DNA of 64,000 nucleotides from Guptibacillus hwajinpoensis (GCA_016841765.1 JAENYN010000017.1:1-64000); one strand, 5' to 3'; shown: positions 24,735-34,463, numbered from the stretch's first letter. The notes: generated by a model not told the origin, from the letters alone. Numbers and translations are program-made.

Positions 24735-24932
24735 TTACTGGTGGATCGTTTTCACCCTGCCGACCTGGCCGCTCTCCAGTCGCACTTTGATGCCGTGCGG
24801 GTGAGTCGGGGATTTTGTCAAAATATCCTTCACGACTCCGCGGGTCGTTTTCCCGGTTTTTTGATCCTGTTTCAAAACGATATCCACTTCCTGGCCCGGA
24901 CGGATATCGGCACGTACGGTTCCGTTTCCCAA
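24735..24932 (-). CDS. ywbE: YwbE family protein
   Basis: The 65-residue product matches the YwbE/DUF2196 family: RADIRPGQEVDIVLKQDQKT, then a TRGVVKDILTKSPTHPHGIK block. The function is unknown; the sequence looks like a small beta-barrel. I set the start at the TTG at 24932, seven bases from AGGAGG, because the ATG two codons upstream directly touches the binding site and the resulting N-terminus fits the family. The helicase gene follows 42 bases downstream. Confidence 0.85.
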   Translation of the reverse strand: MGNGTVRADIRPGQEVDIVLKQDQKTGKTTRGVVKDILTKSPTHPHGIKVRLESGQVGRVKTIHQ

Positions 24933-25098
24933 TTTCATCCCTCCTGAAAAATGCTCACTATATACCATTATTACCCGTATCCTTCCAAAAAGACTACCCG
25001 TAATATACCAACCGTTTTATAATGGGAACAAGCCCTAATCCTATCGTTTCCACTTTTTTATATCGTTTTAACCTGTTGTTCAAGAGAGGATTGATTTT

Positions 25099-27048
25099 TT
25101 GTTCACTTCATTGCAAAAATTGACGGTTTTTTCTTATCTTATTTTACTCATTGCCGGACTGGCAGTTGTCGGACTGCTATTCACCGGCCAGGCACCAGAA
25201 AAGAAAACAATTTCCTACGCCCCGGGAAAGCAGATTGTCACACGCCATCTGGAGACACCTGCAGACAGCTTTCGCGAAAATCAACGAACTGTGCCGAAAG
25301 AACCTTGGGCTTCAAACCAAACCGCTGTTCTTTCACACGATGAGGATAATGAAACCGGGCATTCCAGCCCTTCACCAGGTAAAGGCGCTCCTGCGGAAAC
25401 AACCGGAGAACCTGAACCGGAAACAGCCAAAAATACAGTAGATGAATCAGTATCTGTTCCGGTGCCTCAGCCTGTAAAAAAAGAAGTTGTGGCTGTTTAT
25501 AAAAATGAACAGGGATTGAATAAACTGCTTGAAAACGGCAGGGAAACAATCCATAAATTCAAGTCGCTTCAAGCTGTTACCGTTGCAATGACGGAACAGG
25601 AAATAAGCACTTTTTCCGGTGATCCGGATATTGACTATATTGACACCAATACTTCAGTAGAGTTGGTAAGTACCCCGTTTGAGACAATAGATCAAACCAA
25701 ACTCCATGCAAGCAGTACCGGCAGCGCTGTGCCCCCGGAGGAATCAGAATGGAGCCTGCAGGCTATGAAAACACCTGATGCCTGGAAAGAAGGGTTCGAC
25801 GGATCCGGAATAAAAGTCGCTGTCATCGACTCCGGCATTTCCCCGCATCCAGACCTGGCTATTGCCGGCGGCGTCTCAACAGTCGATTATACCTCAAAAT
25901 GGACCGATGACCACGGACATGGCACGCATGTTGCCGGAATAATCGGTGCCAGGCGGAATAACGCCGGCATTGCAGGTGTGGCCCCTGGCGCAAAACTGTA
26001 CGCAGTCAAAGCACTGGACAAGCAGGGTGAAGGGAATTTGCTTGATATCCTCGAAGGAATTGATTGGTCAATTGCAAATAAAATGGATATCATCAATTTA
26101 AGCCTCGGAACAGAGACGGATACCAGAGTATTCCGCGATCTTGTCGACAAAGCCAATCAGCAGGGGATCATCCTGGTGTCAGCTAGCGGAAACACCGGCA
26201 CTGCTTCCGGGACAGGAAATACGGTCACTTATCCTGCCGCCTATAAAAGTGTGATTGCCGTTTCTGCTGTCGACCGTTCGTTTACTAGAGGTTCGTTTTC
26301 TTCCACCGGGACGGAAGTTGAATTTGCGGCTCCCGGAGTGAATGTCGTCAGCACTTACCTTAACAGCCAGTATGCCTCAACAAGCGGAACTTCTCAGGCT
26401 GCTCCGCACATTTCCGGGATATTGGCCGTTTTAAAACAAAAGTATCCCGGCAAGTCGAACCAGCAGCTGCGCAATGAGCTTACCGGGTATGCAAAAGATC
26501 TCGGAACGCCTGGAAAAGATCCGTGGTATGGATACGGATTGGCTCAATACAAAACTTTGGATCAGCAGCCAGCTGATGAAGAATTGCTCGCAACGATCGA
26601 GCGTGCTGTCGATAGTCTTGCTCTTGCTGATAAGACCCGTAAACTGTGGGATTATGATACGGCGCGGCATGTCATAAGCCTATTGCCTGATGCTGAAGAA
26701 AAGGCCGGCCTGACAGTGCAGCTAAACACCCTGCAAAACGCTCTCGGGCTTGTGGAATTCCAGTCACTGCTTAATGTTGACCGAAATAAAAGTTTTCTCA
26801 TTACGTTTACACGCGGCATAGATGCAGCAACCATTTCGAATCAGAATGTGTTTATCCGCCGGAACGGAGCTTTTGTAAACAGCCTGTCTGTTTCTCTCAA
26901 CCCGGACGGCGAAAGTATCACCGTAAAAGCGCCGCCTGAAGGATATGTGTCCGGTGGAACTTATTTTCTCTATGTTGATAAAACAATTAAAGCGCCAAAC
27001 GGGAAAAGCCTGAAATTCCCTGTCATTGTAAGATTTACCGTGAAATAA
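25099..27048 (+). CDS. Membrane-anchored subtilisin-like serine protease
   Basis: The 649-residue protein begins with one membrane span (about 10-30), then a low-complexity linker (60-125), an inhibitor-like propeptide region (about 128-190), a peptidase S8 domain (about 215-500) with catalytic Asp in VAVIDSGI, His in HGHGTHVAG and Ser in SGTSQAAPH (Q replaces the usual M), and a C-terminal Ig-like domain of the Big_5/SbsA type (about 555-649). It likely cleaves proteins at the cell surface. TTG start with AGAGAGGA eight bases upstream. Single gene with own terminator. Confidence 0.87.
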   Translation: MFTSLQKLTVFSYLILLIAGLAVVGLLFTGQAPEKKTISYAPGKQIVTRHLETPADSFRENQRTVPKEPWASNQTAVLSHDEDNETGHSSPSPGKGAPAETTGEPEPETAKNTVDESVSVPVPQPVKKEVVAVYKNEQGLNKLLENGRETIHKFKSLQAVTVAMTEQEISTFSGDPDIDYIDTNTSVELVSTPFETIDQTKLHASSTGSAVPPEESEWSLQAMKTPDAWKEGFDGSGIKVAVIDSGISPHPDLAIAGGVSTVDYTSKWTDDHGHGTHVAGIIGARRNNAGIAGVAPGAKLYAVKALDKQGEGNLLDILEGIDWSIANKMDIINLSLGTETDTRVFRDLVDKANQQGIILVSASGNTGTASGTGNTVTYPAAYKSVIAVSAVDRSFTRGSFSSTGTEVEFAAPGVNVVSTYLNSQYASTSGTSQAAPHISGILAVLKQKYPGKSNQQLRNELTGYAKDLGTPGKDPWYGYGLAQYKTLDQQPADEELLATIERAVDSLALADKTRKLWDYDTARHVISLLPDAEEKAGLTVQLNTLQNALGLVEFQSLLNVDRNKSFLITFTRGIDAATISNQNVFIRRNGAFVNSLSVSLNPDGESITVKAPPEGYVSGGTYFLYVDKTIKAPNGKSLKFPVIVRFTVK

Positions 27049-27075
27049 AGGAGACGATTGTTCGTCTCCTTTTTC
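27048..27075 (+). terminator. Terminator of the subtilase gene
   Basis: AAGGAGACGA/TCGTCTCCTT (27048-27069) followed by TTTTC; the stem begins in the stop codon. Confidence 0.85.
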
Positions 27076-27588
27076 TTATACCCATCCAGCGGCACCTCTC
27101 TCCAGTTTCCCGCGCTCCAGCGCCAAAAGCCCCTCCTTCACCCACGTCCGGCTGCCGGCATACCCGACAAGGCCGCCATTTTTCCCGATGACGCGGTGGC
27201 ATGGGATGATGATCGGCACTTCATTGGCACGGTTGGCCTGTCCGACTGCCCGCACCGCTTTCGGATTGCCGATCGCTTCGGCAATATCCGCATAGCTTCT
27301 CGTTTCACCGTAGGGAATTTGTCCAAGCGCTTGCCATACTTGCTTTCTGAACGGCGTGCCTTCAATCGAAAGCGGAACGGTGAAGGTTACTCTTTTTCCG
27401 TGAAAATACTCATCAAGCTGTGTAATGGCCACTTCACACATCTCGCAGTTTTCGGAAAGCTCCGGGTGAAGATCCAGATAGGCCCGCCAGTCTTCTTCAA
27501 ATAGTTCGATGCGCCTTACCCCGTTTTCATCCGCAACGACCAGAATCGGGCCGATCGGCGCTTGATAAATGCCATAACCGCTGTCCAT
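27076..27588 (-). CDS. ogt: Methylated-DNA-[protein]-cysteine S-methyltransferase
   Basis: The 170-residue protein repairs O6-methylguanine by moving the alkyl group to its own cysteine. The acceptor motif PCHRVIG (C130) and the DNA-binding helix RSYADIAEAIGNPKAVRAVG (arginine finger RAVG) are intact. The N-terminal domain (1-75) lacks the zinc-binding Ada part, so it is the stand-alone Ogt type. ATG with GGGGGAG upstream. Single gene, convergent with the subtilase gene. Confidence 0.9.
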   Translation of the reverse strand: MDSGYGIYQAPIGPILVVADENGVRRIELFEEDWRAYLDLHPELSENCEMCEVAITQLDEYFHGKRVTFTVPLSIEGTPFRKQVWQALGQIPYGETRSYADIAEAIGNPKAVRAVGQANRANEVPIIIPCHRVIGKNGGLVGYAGSRTWVKEGLLALERGKLERGAAGWV

Positions 27589-27937
27589 CCAACTCCCCCT
27601 GTCTTTCCAGGGCCGACTGGTTATCTGCCCTGCGTTCTTCTAGAATCCATTATACAGTTTCCTCCGCCATTGTTTATACTTGACTGCCTAAAACATCGTA
27701 CCAATTTTTTCGGAAACTGGCTGTCGTGAATAGGAATGCCAGTTTCCTCAAACATTGCTTAGAAAGAAAGGAAAGAGATTCAAGTCCATGGGTTTTTTTA
27801 AAAAGCAAAATACCGGCAGTTACGGGCATTATCATATTCGGTAAAATGAAACGGAACAATAGACAGACAGGCCAACAGACCATTTAACGGGTTAAAACCC
27901 GGCTGTAACGCCGGTTTTCGTCTGCCTGGTTCAGGTT
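27589..27937. other. Gene-free region between ogt and proC
   Basis: Contains the likely ogt promoter and a proC terminator hairpin (AAAACCCGGC/GCCGGTTTT, 27894-27918). The stretch 27770-27850 has a short frame of 18 codons with an AGGAAAG site, too short to call. Confidence 0.5.
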
Positions 27938-28747
27938 TCATTCACCGCCAAGTTCCCTCACCCTTTTTGTACATGCATCCATTGCCGAAAGTACCGCCCC
28001 GCGGAACTGGCGCTGTTCGAGTTCGGCAACAGCCGCAATGGTGGCGCCTCCCGGCGAACAGACCTGATCCTTCAATTCACCCGGATGCTTCCCTGTTTCA
28101 AGAACCATCCGCGCAGCACCCGCGACAGCCTGGGCGGCAAGGCGATAGGCCTGTTCACGTCCCAGCCCCTGCTTCACTCCCCCGTCAGCCAAGGCCTCGA
28201 TCATCATATAGACATAGGCCGGAGATGAACCACTGACCGCCGGGATGGCATCCATCTGGCTTTCGGCAATAACCGCAGCTTCACCGAAGCTTCTGAACAG
28301 CTGCAGCACCTCCTCCAGCTCGGTTTCCGTAACCTGCTCATTTGCACATAGAGCACTCATTCCCGCTCCGATCAGGGAAGGCGTATTCGGCATCGACCGC
28401 ACCACTTTTACCCTTCTTCCAAAGGAACTTTCCACATCCTCCAGTGTGACACCCGCAGCTACCGTTATGAAAATGGCCGATTCCTTTACCTCATGTTTGA
28501 TTTCATTGATCACCAGACCATAATCGATCGGCGGCACTGCCAGAAATAAATAATCTGCCGTACGGGCGACATCCAGGTTGTCAACGGAAGTCCTTATCCC
28601 AAGTTTCCCCTGTACATCAGAAAGCCGCTCCTGTGTCCTTGAACTGGCCGTAATCTGGTCCGGTGCCGCAATTCCATCATTTATCATCCCGGCGATCATC
28701 GCCTGCGCCATTTTGCCGCATCCGATGAATCCGATTGTTTTTTCCAT
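27938..28747 (-). CDS. proC: Pyrroline-5-carboxylate reductase
   Basis: The 269-residue enzyme reduces pyrroline-5-carboxylate to proline with NAD(P)H, the last proline biosynthesis step. The Rossmann start TIGFIGCGKMAQAMIAG, the SMPNTPSLIGAGMSAL block and the signature AVSGSSPAYVYMMIEAL with CSPGGATIAA are present. ATG at 28747 with AAGGAAG upstream; the open frame to 28990 is a non-coding extension. Proline may also serve in osmotic protection, consistent with EctD elsewhere in the window, but this is inference. Confidence 0.92.
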   Translation of the reverse strand: MEKTIGFIGCGKMAQAMIAGMINDGIAAPDQITASSRTQERLSDVQGKLGIRTSVDNLDVARTADYLFLAVPPIDYGLVINEIKHEVKESAIFITVAAGVTLEDVESSFGRRVKVVRSMPNTPSLIGAGMSALCANEQVTETELEEVLQLFRSFGEAAVIAESQMDAIPAVSGSSPAYVYMMIEALADGGVKQGLGREQAYRLAAQAVAGAARMVLETGKHPGELKDQVCSPGGATIAAVAELEQRQFRGAVLSAMDACTKRVRELGGE

Positions 28748-28880
28748 GATGCCACTTCCTTTCCAACATGAACTATAATCAAGTATTCCAAAACAGCAGC
28801 GGAATTGCCAGTGTGAGGAAAGAAATGAGTATTGGCGAAGTTTTGCAAGGCGTAGAAGAACCGCCGCCAGTACTTCATGC

Positions 28881-28980
28881 CAAGAAAGGAACTCACAGGG
28901 CCGGCAGCCTTCAGGCGAAGACAGAGCCATAGTTGCCTCGTAAAATGGACCCTTGCTCAGACGCACTTCCTTCCTGACAA
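28881..28980 (+). repeat. Dispersed repeat family 3, degenerate copy
   Basis: AAGGAACTCAC, then CTTCAGGCGAAGACAGAGCC, ATAGTTG, AAAATGGA and CCTGACAATTTCC, in the same order as at 42410-42530. It fills much of the 390-base gap between proC and the GntR gene. Confidence 0.6.
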
Positions 28981-29034
28981 TTTCCTGCACGGCAAAAAAT
29001 TTCCAACTTTTTCTTTACTTCTAACCGGAATCAT

Positions 29035-29071
29035 TTTACAATACTAAGTGTATTATTATTACTAGTACACT
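29035..29071 (+). promoter_or_regulatory. YtrA-type operator and promoter
   Basis: AGTGTA (29047-29052), 13 bases, TACACT (29066-29071): the exact operator pattern described for YtrA. TTTACA (29035-29040) and TATTAC (29057-29062), 16 bases apart, can be the promoter, so the operator would overlap the -10 region. Confidence 0.7.
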
Positions 29072-29138
29072 TAAGACGGAATTTCGATACACCCGCATTC
29101 CCATCACATTACATATCATTGAAAAGAGGGAGGCTTAC

Positions 29139-29531
29139 ATGATTGAACTCGATATACGAAGCCGGAAGCCGATCTATGAGCAGCTTGTCGATAAAGTGAA
29201 AGAATTGATCATTCACCAGGTGCTGAAGCCGGATGAAAAGCTGCCGTCGGTCCGGACGCTTTCCGGGGAGCTCACAATCAACCCGAACACGATCCAAAAA
29301 GCATATCGGGAATTGGAGCGCCAGGGGTACATCTATTCGGTCAAGGGCCGGGGGAATTTTGTATCCCCGATTGAAATCATGCCGAATCAGGAAAAACTTG
29401 AAGAACTCAAAACAGAGATTGCAAAGCTGGTCGCCGAGGCCGTCTATCTCGGCTTGAAACGGGAGGACTTGCTGGCGCTTTACCAGGAAGCTTCACAAAA
29501 GGGAACAGAGGGGGGACTGACAGGTGATTGA
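29139..29531 (+). CDS. YtrA-family GntR repressor
   Basis: The 130-residue protein has a GntR winged helix (about 10-75: IYEQLVDKVKELIIHQVLKP, LPSVRTLSGELTINPNTIQK) and a short C-terminal helix region (85-125) without a large ligand domain, the YtrA subfamily layout. It probably represses its own operon through the AGTGTA-N13-TACACT site at 29047. YtrA-type systems respond to wall-active antibiotics in B. subtilis. The stop overlaps the start of the ATPase gene by 8 bases, indicating translational coupling. Confidence 0.85.
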   Translation: MIELDIRSRKPIYEQLVDKVKELIIHQVLKPDEKLPSVRTLSGELTINPNTIQKAYRELERQGYIYSVKGRGNFVSPIEIMPNQEKLEELKTEIAKLVAEAVYLGLKREDLLALYQEASQKGTEGGLTGD

Positions 29532-30426
29532 GCTGAAAAATGTAACAAAAACGTTTGAAAAAGAGGCAGCAGTCGGCGGATTGAATCTTTCTGTCAAAAA
29601 AGGCTCCATTTACGGGCTGCTGGGATCGAACGGCGCGGGCAAAACGACGCTGCTAAAGCTGCTTGCCGGCATATACAGACAGGACAGCGGTTCCGTTGCG
29701 GTCATGGATGAACCGGTATATGAGAATGCGGCTCTGAAGGAGCGCATGGTGTTTATTCCGGATGCCCTGTATTTTTTGCCGCAATCGAATGTAGCGCAAA
29801 TGGCTGACTTTCACCGGCATTTTTACCCGCATTGGAACGAGGAGCGGTTCAGCCTGCTGCAGCAGGTGTTCAAAATCGACCCTGAACGGAAAATCCACCG
29901 CCTTTCCAAAGGGATGCAGCGCCAGGTCGCCTTCTGGCTCGCCCTATCAAGCATGCCTGACATCCTCATCCTTGATGAACCGATTGACGGGCTTGACCCG
30001 GTGATGCGGCAAAAAATAAAGAACCTCTTGTTTCAGGATGTCGCAGAACGCGAAATGACGATTATCATTTCATCCCATAATCTCAGGGAAATCGAGGATA
30101 TTTGTGATCATATCGGCATAATGCATAAAGGCCGGCTCCTCATTGAGAAGGATCTTGATGACCTGAAGGCAGATACGCATAAAATCCAGCTTGTCCTTGA
30201 TAAAGAGAAACAGGAACAGGCAATTGTGAACAGCTTGAATGTAGTACATAAAGAAAAGCGGGGCAGTGTTCTCGTTTTGATCGTCCGCGGGCATGCAGAT
30301 CAGGTGGAAGGCGTCATCCACCCGCTCAAACCGGTTGTATTCGACCTGCTGCCGCTCACACTTGAAGAAATTTTCATTTATGAAATGGGGGATATCGGCT
30401 ATGAAATCGAAAACGTCCTTCTTTAA
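29524..30426 (+). CDS. ABC transporter ATP-binding protein (YtrB-like)
   Basis: A 300-residue nucleotide-binding subunit: Walker A GSNGAGKTT (about residue 33), signature LSKGMQRQVA, Walker B ILILDEPIDGLD, switch SSH. The GTG start follows AGGGGGG by eight bases and lies within the end of the GntR gene; its own end overlaps the permease gene by 26 bases. The operon order GntR-ATPase-permease is that of YtrA-type systems. Substrate unknown. Confidence 0.85.
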   Translation: MIELKNVTKTFEKEAAVGGLNLSVKKGSIYGLLGSNGAGKTTLLKLLAGIYRQDSGSVAVMDEPVYENAALKERMVFIPDALYFLPQSNVAQMADFHRHFYPHWNEERFSLLQQVFKIDPERKIHRLSKGMQRQVAFWLALSSMPDILILDEPIDGLDPVMRQKIKNLLFQDVAEREMTIIISSHNLREIEDICDHIGIMHKGRLLIEKDLDDLKADTHKIQLVLDKEKQEQAIVNSLNVVHKEKRGSVLVLIVRGHADQVEGVIHPLKPVVFDLLPLTLEEIFIYEMGDIGYEIENVLL

Positions 30427-32371
30427 CCGGGGAGTTATCAAGCAGGACCTCAGACAGCACGGCTGGGTCAGCCTATTGTTTTTTGTCGGGTTATTCGTTT
30501 TATTCCCGCTGCAGTTTTTAATGGCGGCTTCCAGTGAAGACAATAGCTACCACTCTCTTAAAAGTATCTTTGCTGTCGGTTTTGAATTAAACGCCGCAGC
30601 GGCGATCGGCGTTTCAATCGGTGCCGGAATTTTTCTGTTCCGTTACTTGATGGCCAAGGATTCCGCGGACATGGTCCACAGCCTGCCGATCCGGCGGGGT
30701 GGACTGTACATAAGCCATGCTGCCAGCGGATTCCTGCTTCTTCTTGTACCGGTCTGGCTTAACGCTTTTGCCACGGCACTCATTTTACTATCTGCGGATG
30801 TATCGCCGCAGCTCGGCCTTCTTGATGTGCTGGAATGGGGCGGTGTCATGACGATGATCAGCCTGTTCACATTCTTATTTACGGTTTTTGTCGGCATGCT
30901 GACAGGCATGTCAGTCGCTCAGGGGATCCTGACGGTCATTTTTATGTTTTTGCCAGGCGCACTTGCACTGCTTATCAGCTATCAGCTGAAAATCTTCCTG
31001 TACGGATTTTCGGAACGGTACATTTCAACTTCACAGGTCGAGAATTGGTCACCCATCGCCCGGTTTGTTTCAATCCGCCCGGAAAACCTTCTGGCGCCGG
31101 CGGAACTTGCAGCTTACATCAGCCTCGCTGTTCTGTTCTTTTTTGCAGGCTATCTTTTATATAAAAACCGGAGCATCGAAACGGCCACACAGCCGTTGGC
31201 ATTTCCGTTCCTGCGCCCGATTTTTCTGGCCGGCGTCACATTTTGTGCAACGCTGCTCGGCGGAACATACTTTTCCGAATACCAGCGATATGATACGTTC
31301 TGGCTGATTTTCGGTTACCTGTTCGGTGCTGCGGCCGGCTATCTCGCCGCGTATATGATTTTGCAAAAGTCATGGCGTGTATTCCAGCTTCGCACAGCTG
31401 CCGGGTTTGCGGGTTATGCTGCTGCAATTGCATTGCTGCTGTTCAGCGTACAGACCGATGTATTCGGCTATGAAGCAAACGTCCCTGCCGCTGACGAAAT
31501 AGCTGGCGTGTATTTAGGCGAAGATGTGTATCAAATGCATCAAAAAGAAGCTGAAAGCCGGTCTGTCTTTTCCGATGACCGGCAATATATCCAGGCGGTC
31601 CGTACCCTTCATGAGCAGATCACTGCCAGGCAGCCTGAAGCTTCCGGCCATCCGTCCGGTTTGAGGCCCGTGTTCATCGTTTACAAAATGAAAGACGGCG
31701 AAAAAATCGCCAGGGAATATTCCTTTCCGCGTGATATGTTTCAATATGAACTGAAGCCCATCCTTGAAGCCCGCCCGTACAAACAGGATCGATTCGCCCT
31801 GCATCAGCTCGATAAGCCGGTTGATAAAATTACGATTCAGCCTGCGGAACGTTATGGAAAGGGCGTCACCATTGTCGATCAGAAGGAAATATCAGCTGTA
31901 AAAGCCCTATTGAAGCGGGAAATCCTGTCCCTGTCCGTCGATGAAATGAATGATAAACGGAAACGGTGGGGGGATATCGAATTTTTATTTACAAATGATA
32001 ACCGTCAACAATATGTTTTTGCCAAAACGTATGATGAACTTGAACGGTGGCTCGCCGACAAGGGCTATCTCGAAAAGGCCCGGGTAAATGCGGAGGAGGT
32101 TGCTTCCATTGACATTTTCGAGCTGAAAGGAACGCTGAATAGAAATCAGCCTGAGCCGCTGGAAAAGAAATTCGAGGAATATTCCTCTAGAAAAGACACC
32201 GTGAAAATAGAAGAGAAACAATTGATCGAGGAAGCACTCCTTTTATACAGTGACCCTTACGAAGCTCCTGATAGTAAATACGGCGTGAAATTCACGTTGA
32301 AGGACGGCATGCGCTTTATCGGCGTATTTGCAGATGAAAACCTTCCTTCCTTTATAAATGAGCACTTTTGA
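30401..32371 (+). CDS. ABC transporter permease with C-terminal DUF6449-like domain
   Basis: The 656-residue membrane protein has about ten hydrophobic segments within residues 18-395 and a soluble C-terminal domain (about 400-656) that is probably outside the membrane. Permeases of YtrC/YtrD type operons with such large extracytoplasmic domains are known in Bacillaceae. GGGGG lies about ten bases before the ATG; a longer frame upstream overlaps the ATPase gene and is not used. It forms a transporter with the ATPase encoded just upstream. Confidence 0.8.
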   Translation: MKSKTSFFNRGVIKQDLRQHGWVSLLFFVGLFVLFPLQFLMAASSEDNSYHSLKSIFAVGFELNAAAAIGVSIGAGIFLFRYLMAKDSADMVHSLPIRRGGLYISHAASGFLLLLVPVWLNAFATALILLSADVSPQLGLLDVLEWGGVMTMISLFTFLFTVFVGMLTGMSVAQGILTVIFMFLPGALALLISYQLKIFLYGFSERYISTSQVENWSPIARFVSIRPENLLAPAELAAYISLAVLFFFAGYLLYKNRSIETATQPLAFPFLRPIFLAGVTFCATLLGGTYFSEYQRYDTFWLIFGYLFGAAAGYLAAYMILQKSWRVFQLRTAAGFAGYAAAIALLLFSVQTDVFGYEANVPAADEIAGVYLGEDVYQMHQKEAESRSVFSDDRQYIQAVRTLHEQITARQPEASGHPSGLRPVFIVYKMKDGEKIAREYSFPRDMFQYELKPILEARPYKQDRFALHQLDKPVDKITIQPAERYGKGVTIVDQKEISAVKALLKREILSLSVDEMNDKRKRWGDIEFLFTNDNRQQYVFAKTYDELERWLADKGYLEKARVNAEEVASIDIFELKGTLNRNQPEPLEKKFEEYSSRKDTVKIEEKQLIEEALLLYSDPYEAPDSKYGVKFTLKDGMRFIGVFADENLPSFINEHF

Positions 32372-32393
32372 TTGTGTGTCTATTACTCTAGTA

Positions 32394-32443
32394 AACAAAT
32401 CAAGCTGCAGTTCCCATTTTCGCGGGAGCTGCAGCTTGTTTGC
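32394..32443. terminator. Terminator between the ABC operon and the M28 peptidase gene
   Basis: AACAAATCAAGCTGCAG pairs with CTGCAGCTTGTTT around a CCC/GGG inner pair (32394-32443). Both convergent genes end within 25 bases of it. Confidence 0.75.
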
Positions 32444-32444
32444 A

Positions 32445-33431
32445 TTAGCGGTTATTCCTTTCAACGGTTCCATGGTTGATTTTCTGTACTAGTTCTGTAA
32501 GGAGCTGCGAGAATGTGCTCAGCCGCTCTTCAATCCGGCCTGGAAATTCGGACTGGATGAATTCAAGGTTGTCCTTTTCAGGGACATGCCAGATTTCCCC
32601 GTGTTTTTCTGTCTGCGTATAGCCATCGAGGTCTCCCAATTCCCAGTTGGTCGCTTCCAGATATGCATACGGAATACCCGCTTCCTTGAACGGCGCGTGG
32701 TCACTCCAATCGCCGGTCGTTCCGGCTGGATAATGTTCATTCAGCCCCGGGTTCGTGCCGACATCAAGCTTGCGTTTCTTCGCGATATTAAGGGCAAGGT
32801 CACGGACCCAGCCTTTTTCGCCGGCATTTCCGTACACATGCATGTTGTCACCCGCAGCCAGGCTGTCCAGGTTGATCATCGCAACCGTATTATTGATCTC
32901 TTCTTCGCTCATCTGTGAAACATAATGCTCAGAACCGACCAGGCCGAGCTCTTCGGCACCAAAGCCAATAAACTTGATTGTGTAAGGTGTTTTCAAGTCT
33001 TGAAGGTTTTCAGCGACTTCAAGCATGACACCTACTCCTGACCCGTTATCTTCAACGCCCTCTACCCCATCAACCGTATCGTAATGAGCGCCGATGATAA
33101 TCTGCTTGTCTGATTTGCCTTCTTTCACCGCAATCACATTCTGGGAATCTACCTGAGTCGCATCATGCTCGAAATTAAATTCCTGATACTCAGGCCCATA
33201 GCCAAACTCCGTAAACTGATCATAAAGGTAAGCGGCTGCCCGCTCCTCATCTTCTGTTCCCGCCGGCCGGTCGCCGAATTTTCCGGCAAGGTATGTAACA
33301 TGCTCGTAAGCGGTTTCGCCAGGCGTCTCTTTTGAAGCTTTATAATAGGTTTTTGCCAGAGCAGGTGAAGCGAGTAATGAAATAACCAGAATAAAGACCA
33401 ACGTGACAAAAAAACCTTTCTTATTCAACAT
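32445..33431 (-). CDS. Secreted M28-family zinc aminopeptidase
   Basis: The 328-residue protein has a signal peptide (cleavage near ALA-KT, residue 26) and an M28 domain. Zinc ligands fit GAHYDTV, the bridging aspartate in EDNGSG, the catalytic glutamate in GAEELGLVGS, INLDS, and a histidine in WSDHAPF. Such enzymes remove N-terminal residues from peptides outside the cell. ATG start. Single gene, convergent with the ABC operon. Confidence 0.88.
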   Translation of the reverse strand: MLNKKGFFVTLVFILVISLLASPALAKTYYKASKETPGETAYEHVTYLAGKFGDRPAGTEDEERAAAYLYDQFTEFGYGPEYQEFNFEHDATQVDSQNVIAVKEGKSDKQIIIGAHYDTVDGVEGVEDNGSGVGVMLEVAENLQDLKTPYTIKFIGFGAEELGLVGSEHYVSQMSEEEINNTVAMINLDSLAAGDNMHVYGNAGEKGWVRDLALNIAKKRKLDVGTNPGLNEHYPAGTTGDWSDHAPFKEAGIPYAYLEATNWELGDLDGYTQTEKHGEIWHVPEKDNLEFIQSEFPGRIEERLSTFSQLLTELVQKINHGTVERNNR

Positions 33432-33991
33432 GCTCTCTCATCCTCTCCCTTTATGAAATATTACAAATAGAAATCGTTATTGATTTCCCTTTATGTCGGC
33501 GTAAAAACATGTCATGAATTTCTCGCAATTACATTTTTGTGAATTTTATGGCGAATGGATTACGATGACTGGGAAACCAGCCTGAACGGAAAGGCCTTTT
33601 CTACCGGAAAAACGTTATTACTCTGTTGTATTTTTGGGATATTTTACTTATTTTTTCAGAAATCCAGCTGTAAACCCCTGTCTTTCCCTTTTTACAGGTG
33701 AACGACAAATAATCAGGCTAAAAGACTCATATGATTTTAAAAATTAAGATGCTGACATTCTTGTAAAAGTTAGCTTCCAACTCTGTTTCCGCAGGGAGCC
33801 GAAGCCCCGGGGATAAGTCCCCTTGCAAGCTGTGAGCAGGGACTTAATGATGTCTCCTTGTCAAGTGTCATGGATACTATGCTTTTATTAAACAAAGGTT
33901 TTACCTTCCAGTTTAATCAACGGGGTTTGAGGTAATGAAAGTAATGAAGAGTGCAAACCTGTGCAATGTTCCATTTATCAGGAGGGATTTG
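33432..33991. other. Gene-free region upstream of the M28 peptidase gene
   Basis: It carries the M28 promoter region. Around 33780-33860 is a GC-rich patch with the stem AAGTCCC/GGGACTT (33815-33846) that may be the remains of a repeat element. No gene is supported. Confidence 0.5.
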
Positions 33992-34336
33992 ATGTACTTG
34001 AATGAGCTGAAAGACCGGGAAGTCCAAATAAAATTCAAAAACCTGCCTGAAGGTTTGACCGGGCAGGTGACCGGAATCTACTATCCGGATGACTGGTTGA
34101 TTGCAAAAATGATCAATTCTGACAGTTATGGTGTCTGGCTTGAAAATCCGCGGTACCGCAGAAAAATCACCCAGAAAACGGATGGCAGACAGGTTCCGGC
34201 TGATGAACAGACGGAAGAAAAAACAATCGCCCATATGCTGATCAGGTGGGAATACATCGCTTCCATCATCGCCTGCCCGAACGAGACAACGCTCGGAACG
34301 GAAGACGCGAAGACGATTGGTTTCAAGCCGGAATGA
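33992..34336 (+). CDS. Conserved-looking hypothetical protein
   Basis: A 114-residue soluble protein that I do not recognise. It starts MYLNELKDREVQIKF, with AGGAGGG about six bases upstream; an in-frame extension of 19 codons is unlikely. Predicted beta-rich N-terminal half (LTGQVTGIYYPDDWLIAKM) and a charged middle. It has its own terminator at 34345-34376. No function is assigned. Confidence 0.6.
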   Translation: MYLNELKDREVQIKFKNLPEGLTGQVTGIYYPDDWLIAKMINSDSYGVWLENPRYRRKITQKTDGRQVPADEQTEEKTIAHMLIRWEYIASIIACPNETTLGTEDAKTIGFKPE

Positions 34337-34344
34337 TTGGTGAC

Positions 34345-34376
34345 AAAAGCTGGCCGTATGAGCGGTCAGCTTTTTT
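34345..34376 (+). terminator. Terminator of the hypothetical gene
   Basis: AAAAGCTG/CAGCTTTT with inner CCG/CGG, then TTTTTT (34345-34376). Confidence 0.85.
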
Positions 34377-34463
34377 GGTGAGGGAAATTGGGGGAATCTC
34401 CGGCTGGCAGGAGACAGAGGCACAGTTGCCCTTAAAATGACAACTGCATCGATACGCCTAATA

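Noticed and set aside
27770-27850. 18-codon peptide frame between ogt and proC
   Set aside because: Too short to separate from chance, with no terminator or conserved pattern near it.
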